A stretch of DNA of 24,593 nucleotides from an uncultured Rubrobacteraceae bacterium (GTDB lineage Bacteria; Actinomycetota; Rubrobacteria; Rubrobacterales; Rubrobacteraceae): contig CADCVI010000193.1 of NCBI GenBank assembly GCA_902806105.1, positions 1 to 24,593 of the forward strand, in the 5' to 3' direction. The translations under genes were made by a program, and so were the position numbers. The notes below the pieces were generated by a model. The model searched no databases. It was not told the origin of the DNA and saw only the letters and a list, made by a program, of their open reading frames with translations. Shown here piece after piece: positions 16,342 to 23,017 of the stretch; positions within the stretch are counted from its first letter, which is position 1; every line of letters starts with the position of its first letter.

Positions 16342-18012
16342 CTATCTCCTCCAATCCAAGATCTCGAGCTCGGTCCCGCCCGTATACGCGTTCCGGCTCA
16401 CCGTAAACGCCGCGTCGAACGCCCCCGCCGGGACGGCCTCCGCAAGCCCCGCTAGCTTCGCCGAGAGGCCACCTTCCAGCGATAGAAGGTTCATGCCCTC
16501 CCAGAGCGTGCGCGAACCACGCACCCTGAGCCCCTCGCTAATGAACACGGGCCGATGGTTTCCGCTCCCGAACGGCGCGAGCTTCTCGTGCCAGTCGAGC
16601 AGCCCATTGGAGAGGCTTTCGAGCGGCACCTCCGCGTCCACCTCCACGGGCGGCGTCAGGATCTCAGGCTCCTCCAGCGTCTGCGCCCGCACCGCCTCGT
16701 TCACCCCGGCCACGAAGGCGTCGAAGTTCCCAGCCATCACCGACAGCCCGGCCGCCTTTCGGTGCCCGCCCCACTCCCCGAGCAGGTGGCGCACCTCGTA
16801 CAGGGCACCGTACAGGTCCACGTTCGTCTCCCCCGCGCGCGCCGACCCGCCGTAGGAGCCGTCGGCCCTGCGGTTGAGGATCGCCGCCGGCCTCCCCGTC
16901 GCCCCCGCGACCCTCCCGGCGACGAGCCCGGAGAGCCCGCCGAGCATCCCCTCCCCGGCGACCACGACCTTGAAGTCCTGCTCGGGGTCCACGTCCTCCA
17001 TAGCCCTCTCGACCGCGTAACGCGTGCGCTGCTGGCGGTCCGAGTTCATTTGGTTCAGGAGGAACGCCAGCTTCGTCGCCTCCCGGGAGTCGTCCGTCAA
17101 GAGCAGGTCGAGGGCGGGTCCGGGGTGCTTGATCCGGCCTATGGAGTTGATCCTGGGCCCGAGCTTCCACCCGAGGTCACCCTCGTCGAGAGCCCCCCTG
17201 ACCCCCGCCACCTTCACGAGCGCCCCGAGCCCCGGACGGGCGAGCCCGGCGGAGAGCGAGCGGTTCATGTGCTTGAGCCCCGTCGAGGCGAGCGCCCGGT
17301 TGTCCCCGACGAGCGGCGCTATGTCCACGATCGTCCCCAAGGCGACGAGGTCCAGGAGCCTGCCGAGGTGCTTTCTACCGTCCGGGTCCTCCATCTCCCG
17401 GGCCACTGCCCACGCGAACTTCCACGCAACCCCCACACCCGCCAGCGGATCGTCCATGTCCCAGAGCTTCGGGTCGAGGACCGCGACGGCGGGCGGGGCC
17501 TCGGGCGGCTCCTCCGGCGGAATGTGGTGGTCCGTGACGATCACGTCCATCCCCAGGGAAGCCGCGACCTCGACCCCGGCCCTGTTGGAGATGCCGCAGT
17601 CGGCGGTGACGACGAGGTCCACCCCGTCGGCGAAAAGATCCCGGACGTAGGGCTCCAGCAGCCCGTACCCCGTCTGGCGCGTCGGCAGCTTGACGGCGAT
17701 GTTGCTCGTGTACCGGGAGAGGGCCAGGTAGAGCACCGCGGAAGAGGTGATCCCATCGGTGTCGTAATCCCCGAAGATCCCTATGCGCTCGCCGCTCCGC
17801 ACGGCCCGCGCCACCCTGCGCGCAGCGATCCGCCACGCCTCCTCCTCCGGTGCCCCAACCACCTTCAGGGAGGGCATGAGGAATCCCGCAGCGTCCCCGG
17901 CGTCGACGCCCCTGTTCGCCAGCACGCGGGCGCACAGCTCGTCAACCTCAGCCGCGCGCTGCAGCTCCGCGACAACGTCCGTCCCCGGCTCCAGGAGCCG
18001 CCACTCCGCCAA
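16342..18012 (-). CDS. recJ: Single-stranded-DNA-specific exonuclease RecJ (DHH family)
   Basis: 5'-3' single-strand DNA exonuclease used in recombination and repair. The 556 residues contain the DHH motifs in order: FGDYDTDGITSSA (Asp82, Asp84, Asp86), TADCGISN (Asp138) and VTDHHIPP (160-163). A DHHA1 domain carries GEWGGHRKAAG, and a C-terminal OB-like part has FGSGNHRPVF. It is slightly short for RecJ but complete in layout. I chose TTG at 18012 because AAGGAG sits five bases upstream, the reading begins with the typical AEWRLLEPG, and a TATAAT at 18055 would start transcription near 18043. That excludes the in-frame ATG at 18051. It heads recJ-ROK-rsmI. Confidence 0.92.
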   Translation of the reverse strand: MAEWRLLEPGTDVVAELQRAAEVDELCARVLANRGVDAGDAAGFLMPSLKVVGAPEEEAWRIAARRVARAVRSGERIGIFGDYDTDGITSSAVLYLALSRYTSNIAVKLPTRQTGYGLLEPYVRDLFADGVDLVVTADCGISNRAGVEVAASLGMDVIVTDHHIPPEEPPEAPPAVAVLDPKLWDMDDPLAGVGVAWKFAWAVAREMEDPDGRKHLGRLLDLVALGTIVDIAPLVGDNRALASTGLKHMNRSLSAGLARPGLGALVKVAGVRGALDEGDLGWKLGPRINSIGRIKHPGPALDLLLTDDSREATKLAFLLNQMNSDRQQRTRYAVERAMEDVDPEQDFKVVVAGEGMLGGLSGLVAGRVAGATGRPAAILNRRADGSYGGSARAGETNVDLYGALYEVRHLLGEWGGHRKAAGLSVMAGNFDAFVAGVNEAVRAQTLEEPEILTPPVEVDAEVPLESLSNGLLDWHEKLAPFGSGNHRPVFISEGLRVRGSRTLWEGMNLLSLEGGLSAKLAGLAEAVPAGAFDAAFTVSRNAYTGGTELEILDWRR

Positions 18013-18049
18013 CCCATCTCCTTCCGGACAACAGCTTCTACCCAAGTTC

Positions 18050-18055
18050 ATTATA
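18050..18055 (-). promoter_or_regulatory. -10 box of the recJ-ROK-rsmI operon
   Basis: Exact TATAAT at 18055-18050 on the minus strand, 38 bases before the TTG start of recJ. No convincing -35 lies 16-18 bp upstream. Confidence 0.55.
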
Positions 18056-18274
18056 CGGCGAGCCCGCGATGCTCCGCGAACACTCCGGTTCGTCGGTGGT
18101 ATCGAGACCAACGTCCTCGCGCGTAGAGCCCCGGACCTTACGAGATACCGTCCGGCGGCTCGTGCCATCTTCGTGGCGTCCGCCGCAACCTTACTGTAAC
18201 CGTGCCCCATGGCGGGACATCATCCTCGGGGTATGGAGCCCTGTGGCGCTCGTCTCCGGTGTCTGCTCCGGCGG
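18056..18274. other. Intergenic gap between recJ promoter and the cardiolipin synthase-like gene
   Basis: No gene is supported. The recJ frame stays open back to 18210, but translation from there is Arg/Ala-rich, lacks homology signs and lies upstream of the promoter. A short direct repeat CCGGAG occurs twice just after the synthase stop. No clear terminator is seen. Confidence 0.4.
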
Positions 18275-19552
18275 CTACACCAGAGGGCTCAGGGAGGCGA
18301 GGGCTCTCTCGACCAGTTTCGCGCGGAGGGGACGTCTCTCCCATTCTTCGAGCGTAAGCTCCTTGGTGTTCGTCCGGTCAAGGGCGAACATGCGTTCCAT
18401 CTGGTCGGCGAGGCGCTCATCGTAGACTTCCAGGTTGATCTCGTAGTTTCCGAGCATGCTGTAGCGGTCGATGTTCGCAGTGCCGACCGTGGACCAGACC
18501 CCGTCCACCGTGGCGGTCTTGGAGTGGATCATGATGTGCTTGTAGCGGAAGATCCTCACGCCCGCGCTCAGGAGCTCGTGGAAGTGGCGCCGGGCGAGCC
18601 AGTCGGCCGTAACGTGGTTCGAGTCGCGCGGGATCAGAATCTGCACGTCCACGCCCCGCTTCGCCGCCTCGATCAGGCCAGCCCGCATCGCCCGGTCGGG
18701 GATAAAGTAGGCGTGCGTCAGGTAGACGTGGTGGTTCGCCCGGTCTATCGCCTCTATGTACATCGCCCGTATGGGGAAGATCCTCAGGTACGGATCGTTC
18801 CGGCGGAAGACGACGGCGGGGTTCCAGCTGCGCTGCCGCTCTATCTCGATGGGCTTCAGATCGCTCGTACGGTGGCTGTTCCAGAAGTCCACGAAGTCGT
18901 TCTCGAGGTCGCGGGCCTCCCAGCCCCGTATCCCGATGTGCGTGTCGCGCCAGCCGGACTCGTAGAGCGAGCCTATGTTGTATCCGCCGACGAACGCCAC
19001 CTCCCCGTCCACGATCATCGTGTGCCGGTGGTAGCGGAAAACGTTTCTCGGGTTGGCGAGGTTCGCCGGTCCCCACAGGGGGCGAAAGTGCAGCGTCTGG
19101 ATCTCGTCCGGGAACCGCTTGAACGACGGGGGGACGACCACGTTGGCGAGCCCGTCGAAGATCACGCAGACCTTCACGCCCTCCCGCGCCTTCTTCAGGA
19201 GCGCGTCCACGAAGCGCTGCCCCATCTCGTCGCCCTTCCAGATGAACGTGCCGACGAAGATCGTCTCCTCGGCCGCCTCTATCTCCGCGAGCATCGCCTC
19301 GTAGAGCTTGACCCCGAAAGGGTAGAGCTTGAGCCTGCCGCCGGAATCCAACTCGACCTCGGGCTGCTCCTCCCACGGGAAGCCTTCAACAGGTCCGAAA
19401 CGGCGCTTGCGTACCTGTGCGAGGGCGATAAGCCCCGCCACGAGCAACGCCTGCACGGCAGTGAACGCGAGAAAAACCCGGACCCCGAGCCTGCGGACAT
19501 GCGCCAGAGCATTCTTCACAGAGCGTATCGCCCCTGTTATCTCGGAGAACAT
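18275..19552 (-). CDS. Phospholipase D-type cardiolipin synthase-like protein with altered first HKD motif
   Basis: A 425-residue membrane-anchored member of the PLD superfamily. One transmembrane helix lies at about 23-46, followed by two PLD repeats. Repeat 2 has a canonical HxKxxxxD motif (His343, Lys345, Asp350 in HSKTATVD) followed by STVGTANID. Repeat 1 reads HRHTMIVD (His175, His177, Asp182), so the usual lysine is histidine, although GGYNIG after it is normal. Cardiolipin synthases join two phosphatidylglycerols or PG with CDP-diacylglycerol in the inner membrane. Activity here needs care because of the substitution. The ATG at 19552 lies only seven bases after a TATAAT box and has no SD at normal distance, so a leaderless mRNA is likely. 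Confidence 0.87.
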   Translation of the reverse strand: MFSEITGAIRSVKNALAHVRRLGVRVFLAFTAVQALLVAGLIALAQVRKRRFGPVEGFPWEEQPEVELDSGGRLKLYPFGVKLYEAMLAEIEAAEETIFVGTFIWKGDEMGQRFVDALLKKAREGVKVCVIFDGLANVVVPPSFKRFPDEIQTLHFRPLWGPANLANPRNVFRYHRHTMIVDGEVAFVGGYNIGSLYESGWRDTHIGIRGWEARDLENDFVDFWNSHRTSDLKPIEIERQRSWNPAVVFRRNDPYLRIFPIRAMYIEAIDRANHHVYLTHAYFIPDRAMRAGLIEAAKRGVDVQILIPRDSNHVTADWLARRHFHELLSAGVRIFRYKHIMIHSKTATVDGVWSTVGTANIDRYSMLGNYEINLEVYDERLADQMERMFALDRTNTKELTLEEWERRPLRAKLVERALASLSPLV

Positions 19553-19558
19553 ACGACG

Positions 19559-19564
19559 ATTATA
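19559..19564 (-). promoter_or_regulatory. -10 box of the cardiolipin synthase-like gene
   Basis: Exact TATAAT at 19564-19559 on the minus strand. The expected transcription start is about 19552, the first base of the ATG. The -35 region is not recognisable. A GGAGG at 19575-19571 is 18 bases from the ATG, too far to act as SD. Confidence 0.55.
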
Positions 19565-19601
19565 TGCATCCTCCCGCGATTACAGGGCATGATTCGCACC
19601 A

Positions 19602-19624
19602 CCTAGCGAGCGTAACGCGCTAGG
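19602..19624 (-). terminator. Hairpin after the DUF697 gene
   Basis: A perfect 7-bp stem CCTAGCG (19602-19608) with CGCTAGG (19618-19624), 9-base loop, eight bases beyond the stop of the DUF697 gene and upstream of the next promoter. There is no T-run, so the terminator call is tentative. Confidence 0.45.
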
Positions 19625-19632
19625 GAGGCGGC

Positions 19633-20400
19633 CTAGCGGCGGCGGAGGCGGGAGACGAAGGCCTTCGCCTCGTCCTGGGCGCGGCGCAGGATCTCGGATT
19701 TCTCGGCGGGCCCGGGCTCGACCTTGCCACGCTCGAAGTACAGGATCGACGCCCGTCCCATCGCCACGGTCCCCGCGTAGCCGATGGCCCCCGAGGCCGC
19801 CCAGCCCGCGATCGGCACCAGCTTTACGACCTGCCTGCCCACGGCCCTCAGGCCGAACCCGGCCGCGAGCACCCCGAGCAGCTCGCGCGCCCTCTCCATC
19901 GTGAGCTCCTCCCCGTGCGCCGCCGCTATGTTCAGGACCATCCGGCCCTGGTTCGCGGTGATGGCGGGCATGTCCGCGCCGGGGATCGGCAGCACCCCTA
20001 TGACGGCGTTCTGGCGGGCGTTGCTCCGCACGATCTCCTCGCACGCCGCCCTCCTCAGGATGGCGTAGCCCCTTGCGAGGGGGACGAGGTGTTCCTCGTC
20101 AACGGCCTGCGCGAGCCGCGGGGCAAGCTCCCCCCGAACGGTCCCCTCGTCCACGGAGGAGAGCGTCACGCTGTCGTCGTCCTCGACCCCCTTGCCGGAG
20201 AAAGAAACCTCGACCCTCCCGTCCGTCAGGGATGAGACCGAGAGTACGACCTCCGCCCCGTCTCCGGATCTGCCGGCGTTCAGGAGGGAGGCCAGGGCGG
20301 CGGCCTCTGGGGCCTCGCCGACCACCGCCAGGGTCGCATGCTTGCGCGCCGCGGTCCGCGATTCCTGGAAGACCCGGTACAGGTTTCTCAAGCCCAGCAA
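19633..20400 (-). CDS. DUF697 domain protein
   Basis: A 255-residue protein. Residues about 115-222 match the DUF697 pattern (YcjF/GTPase-associated): RRAACEEIVRSNARQNAVIG, LPIPGADMPAITANQGRMVL, LGVLAAGFGLRAVGRQVVKL and PIAGWAASGAIGYAGTVAMG. These give two or three hydrophobic segments that could sit in a membrane. Residues 20-45 read LAVVGEAPEAAALASLL, in the place where related fusions have a GTPase P-loop, but GxxxxGK[ST] is absent. A basic C-terminal tail follows. The start is TTG at 20400 (or 20391). AAAGGGG six bases before 20400 favours it over the longer frame that would run back across the rpoD promoter and start. It is divergent from rpoD. Function is unknown. Confidence 0.8.
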   Translation of the reverse strand: MLGLRNLYRVFQESRTAARKHATLAVVGEAPEAAALASLLNAGRSGDGAEVVLSVSSLTDGRVEVSFSGKGVEDDDSVTLSSVDEGTVRGELAPRLAQAVDEEHLVPLARGYAILRRAACEEIVRSNARQNAVIGVLPIPGADMPAITANQGRMVLNIAAAHGEELTMERARELLGVLAAGFGLRAVGRQVVKLVPIAGWAASGAIGYAGTVAMGRASILYFERGKVEPGPAEKSEILRRAQDEAKAFVSRLRRR

Positions 20401-20426
20401 GAGGTACCCCTTTCGTAGCGCGTTCG

Positions 20427-20454
20427 TTGATCTTTGTCCCTTATCGGATATATT
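20427..20454 (+). promoter_or_regulatory. Promoter of rpoD
   Basis: TTGATC (20427-20432) and TATATT (20449-20454), 16 bp apart, match the vegetative consensus at 4 and 5 of 6 positions. The start would be near 20461, leaving a leader of about 57 bases. Housekeeping sigma may therefore transcribe its own gene. Confidence 0.55.
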
Positions 20455-20517
20455 ACGCTTCGACAAGGCTAGTGTTTCGGGAGCCAAGTTACCGGCCACA
20501 GTAGAGCAGAGGAGACC

Positions 20518-21615
20518 TTGCAGCCCCAACGCGACCTTCGGGAGATAGAGGAGATCCAGGAACTCTTCGAGACCGGGCAGGAGTCCGGTACCCTTGAGTC
20601 CAGCGAGGTTCTGGAGCTGCTCCAGGAGGTGGATCTCTCCACCGAGGAGATCCAGCAGGTCTACGGTCTACTTCGAGAGCACGGCGTCGAGGTGGTGGAC
20701 GCGGAGTTCCTCAACGACACCCTCCATCATGAGGAAGAGGACGCCCAGCTTGTGGAAGAAGTCCTCGAGAGCGACCTCAAGACGCGCTACACGGGCGATG
20801 CCGTCCAGATGTACCTCGACGAGATCGGGAAGACCGCCCTCCTGACGAAGGCCCAGGAGGTCTACCTCGCCAAGCGCGTCGAGCGCGGGGACAAGCGGGC
20901 CAAGGCCCACCTGACGCGCGCCAACCTCCGCCTCGTCGTCTCCATCGCGAAAAAGTACGCGAGCCGTGGCGTCTCCCTCCTCGACCTCATCCAGGAGGGG
21001 AACATCGGCCTCATGCGGGCGGTCGAGAAGTTCAACTACCGCAAGGGCTTCAAGTTCTCGACGTACGCGACGTGGTGGATCCGCCAGGCCGTCACCCGCG
21101 CCATCGCGGACAAGGGCCGTACGATCCGCGTCCCGGTCCACATGGTCGAGAAGATCAACAAGTACTACCGGGTCCAGCGCTCCCTCGCCGCCGAGCTGAA
21201 CCGCGACCCGTTCGACGAAGAGGTCGCCAAGATCATGGAGGTCGAGGTCGAGGAGATCGGACGGATAAGGCGCGTCAGCCGGCGTTCCATCTCCCTCGAA
21301 ACCCCGGTCGGGGAGGATCACTCCTCGGAGCTCGGCGACTTTATAGCGGACGAGGACTCCGAGACCCCCCACGACCTCGCGAAGACCTCCCTCCTCAAGT
21401 CCCGCATGCAGGAGGCCCTCGGCAGCCTCCCAGAGCGCGAGCGCATGGTGCTCGAATACCGCTTCGGCCTCACCGGCGGGCAGCCCAAGACCCTCGAAGA
21501 GGTCGGCGAACGCTTCGACGTCACCCGCGAGCGCATCCGCCAGATCCAGCTGACCGCCCTCGCCAAGATCAAGAGCAGCCCCCACGCAGCCTCCCTGCGC
21601 GACCTCCTCGACTAG
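20518..21615 (+). CDS. rpoD: RNA polymerase primary sigma factor (RpoD/SigA type)
   Basis: Directs RNA polymerase to vegetative promoters. The 365 residues carry a region 1.1-like acidic N-terminus (about 5-60), region 1.2 [17 protein letters not shown] (94-110), region 2 with [36 protein letters not shown] and [18 protein letters not shown] (137-196), region 3 (about 200-290) and region 4 (about 300-362) with [15 protein letters not shown] and [10 protein letters not shown]. The final part of region 4.2 reads [14 protein letters not shown], where primary sigmas usually have RQIEAKALRKLR, a mild divergence. The start is TTG at 20518, as no ATG or GTG is available before region 1.2, with GAGGAG just upstream. 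Its stop is 36 bases before the next gene. Confidence 0.94.
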   Translation: MQPQRDLREIEEIQELFETGQESGTLESSEVLELLQEVDLSTEEIQQVYGLLREHGVEVVDAEFLNDTLHHEEEDAQLVEEVLESDLKTRYTGDAVQMYLDEIGKTALLTKAQEVYLAKRVERGDKRAKAHLTRANLRLVVSIAKKYASRGVSLLDLIQEGNIGLMRAVEKFNYRKGFKFSTYATWWIRQAVTRAIADKGRTIRVPVHMVEKINKYYRVQRSLAAELNRDPFDEEVAKIMEVEVEEIGRIRRVSRRSISLETPVGEDHSSELGDFIADEDSETPHDLAKTSLLKSRMQEALGSLPERERMVLEYRFGLTGGQPKTLEEVGERFDVTRERIRQIQLTALAKIKSSPHAASLRDLLD

Positions 21616-21651
21616 TAGCCCAACCCCACCCGCGGCAAGCCTCGAATACCT

Positions 21652-22125
21652 TTGAACGTCTTCCTCGACGCGCCCCACGACTTCGAGCACATCTGCGTGA
21701 TCTCTCGAACCCTGGAGACCCTCGGTGCCGCACGGTGCTACGTCTATGACCCGAACCGCCTGATACGCGAGAGCTACGGGAAGAGCCGGACCCGCCGCAT
21801 CAAAACCGTCTCCGCCGGAGCTTTCTTCCGCGTCGCCTTCGAGCGCGTCGAAGATCCCGAGGCTTTCCTGCGCGCGCTACCGGGCCGCAAGGTCGCGACC
21901 GTCCTGGACCCGGCCGCAGAACCGCTGACCCGCTTCTTCTTCCGGCCGGACGACCTGCTCGTGTTCGGCTCCGAGGGCCACGGCATCCGTCCCGAGCTGC
22001 TCAAGCTGTGCGACGAGCGTATAACCATCCCGCAGAAGGGAGCGACGCAGAGCCTCAACCTCAGCGTAGCCACGGGCATAGTGCTGTTCGAGTTTCTCCG
22101 GCAAACCGGTGCTCACCGGCCCTGA
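21652..22125 (+). CDS. SpoU/TrmH-family RNA 2'-O-methyltransferase, TrmL-sized
   Basis: A 157-residue SPOUT-fold enzyme, the length of TrmL-type tRNA (cytidine/uridine-34) 2'-O-methyltransferases. The knot motifs are clear: motif 2 LLVFGSEGHGI (103-112) and motif 3 IPQKGATQSLNLSVATGIVLFEF (126-148), which bind SAM. Motif 1 is degenerate: the usual Asn-x-Gly before the conserved Arg is replaced by EHICVISRTLETLG (Arg19 kept). The substrate cannot be named from sequence. The start is TTG at 21652, 36 bases after rpoD, with no good SD, so it may be cotranscribed with rpoD. A hairpin straddles its stop. Confidence 0.85.
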   Translation: MNVFLDAPHDFEHICVISRTLETLGAARCYVYDPNRLIRESYGKSRTRRIKTVSAGAFFRVAFERVEDPEAFLRALPGRKVATVLDPAAEPLTRFFFRPDDLLVFGSEGHGIRPELLKLCDERITIPQKGATQSLNLSVATGIVLFEFLRQTGAHRP

Positions 22126-22133
22126 CCGGGCCG
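22117..22133 (+). terminator. GC hairpin at the end of the SpoU-family gene
   Basis: CGGCCC (22117-22122) pairs with GGGCCG (22128-22133) around five bases that include the TGA stop. It is a short stem without a T-run, so weak evidence. Confidence 0.3.
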
Positions 22134-22288
22134 AACGCGGTACCACCATGAACATTGTCTCTCGCTCGGAACCCTGCGAACCGGTAAAGGAGCCGACGGC
22201 AAGACGGCACCCGATCACCATCCTCAACCGTTCCCGGGGTGAGAGCCTACGATTTGCTCCGCGAGGCCGATGCTGTTGCGCATGCCGG
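22134..22288. other. Convergent gap without a gene
   Basis: 155 bases between the SpoU-family gene and the RfaE2-like gene. An 8-bp complementary pair, CCGTTCCC near 22228-22235 and GGGAACGG near 22299-22306, could form a wide-loop stem reaching into the end of the RfaE2-like gene. I see no coding or RNA gene. Confidence 0.35.
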
Positions 22289-22765
22289 TCAGGTAGCGTT
22301 GGGAACGGCCCTGATCCTCTCCAGGAGCGCGCTCGTCGAGTAGCCGGGCTCGAAGGGGATGATCTCGACCTCAGCGCCGAGCTCTCCCGCGACCTCGGCC
22401 TCGGGGAGGTCTTCTACCCCGTAGTCACCGCCCTTGACGTACACGGCAGGACGAAGCTCGCGCATGAGGCGCACGGGCGTCCCCTCGTCGAAGATTACGA
22501 CGGCGTCGACCGCGCGCAGGGCCCGGAGGACGGCGGCCCGGTCCACCTCCGGCACTACGGGACGGTCGGTACCCTTGCCGAGACCCCGAACTGACTCGTC
22601 GGAGTTGAGACCGACCACGAGGGCATCCCCCAGGGAACGAGCGGCCTCCAGGTACGCGACGTGTCCGGGGTGAAGCAGATCGAAGCAGCCGTTGGTGAAC
22701 ACCAACCGCGCACCGCTCTCCCGCAAGGCTTTCACCCCGGCGGGGACGGCCCTGATATTCTCCAC
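22289..22765 (-). CDS. RfaE2-like cytidylyltransferase-fold nucleotidyltransferase
   Basis: A 158-residue stand-alone nucleotidyltransferase resembling the second domain of HldE (RfaE domain II), which adenylates D-glycero-beta-D-manno-heptose-1-phosphate. Visible motifs are VFTNGCFDLLHPGHVAYLEA with HPGH at 32-35, GLNSDESVRGLGKG, DRPVVPEVDRAAVL, VKGGDY and the nucleotide-contacting YSTSALLERI near the C-terminus. The start is GTG at 22765, the only ordinary start codon in frame after the small gene's stop, with a poor SD. It lies 30 bases after the 46-residue membrane-protein gene. No other heptose gene is in the window, so the product could be a surface-glycan precursor or another sugar nucleotide. 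Confidence 0.87.
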   Translation of the reverse strand: MENIRAVPAGVKALRESGARLVFTNGCFDLLHPGHVAYLEAARSLGDALVVGLNSDESVRGLGKGTDRPVVPEVDRAAVLRALRAVDAVVIFDEGTPVRLMRELRPAVYVKGGDYGVEDLPEAEVAGELGAEVEIIPFEPGYSTSALLERIRAVPNAT

Positions 22766-22795
22766 GCTCTGGCGTCGCGCGTTCGACCGTCCCTC

Positions 22796-22936
22796 CTACT
22801 CGCGGTCGTCGTCCTCCCGGTCCCGTGGCGTGTTGGGGTTACGGTTGGCGGCCTCGCGGAAGACCCGCGTCACCACCGGGATCGCCACCAGGACGATGAC
22901 AAGAAGAATGAGCAAGGATATTATGGCGATTCCCAA
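22796..22936 (-). CDS. 46-residue single-pass membrane protein
   Basis: A small gene read on the minus strand from TTG at 22936. GGGAGG lies eight bases upstream (22950-22945), a good SD. The product opens with a hydrophobic helix of about 20 residues (GIAIISLLILLVIVLVAIP), then VTRVFREAANRNPNTP, then an acidic and charged tail ending EDDDRE. The composition, SD and clean stop 30 bases before the RfaE2-like gene argue that it is real. I do not recognise the family and assign no function. It follows a strong hairpin at 22963-22990, so it may start its own transcript. Confidence 0.68.
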   Translation of the reverse strand: MGIAIISLLILLVIVLVAIPVVTRVFREAANRNPNTPRDREDDDRE

Positions 22937-22962
22937 CGCTGTGACCTCCCGTTGCAAGAGAT

Positions 22963-22990
22963 GGACCGCCGGGCATCGGCCCGACGGTCC
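22963..22990 (-). terminator. Hairpin between the SRPBCC gene and the small membrane-protein gene
   Basis: GGACCG plus CGGGC pairs with GCCCG plus CGGTCC, 11 bp in total with one internal mismatch and an ATCG tetraloop. It starts 27 bases after the SRPBCC stop and ends 12 bases before the SD of the 46-residue gene. There is no T-run. It probably terminates the upstream unit, or else structures the leader of the small gene. Confidence 0.55.
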
Positions 22991-23017
22991 TCATACTACC
23001 TTAAGCCGGAAGCCAGG

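Noticed and set aside
16555..18126. Long plus-strand frame antisense to recJ
   Set aside because: Opposite a gene with all DHH motifs; no SD, no domain, typical shadow composition.
18013..18210. N-terminal extension of recJ back to the ATG at 18210 or 18051
   Set aside because: TATAAT at 18055-18050 and the SD at the TTG 18012 place the start downstream, and the extension is Arg/Ala-rich without RecJ similarity.
20401..20529. Extension of the DUF697 gene across the rpoD promoter
   Set aside because: It would overlap the rpoD promoter and start. A TTG with good SD at 20400 gives a protein with sensible N-terminus.
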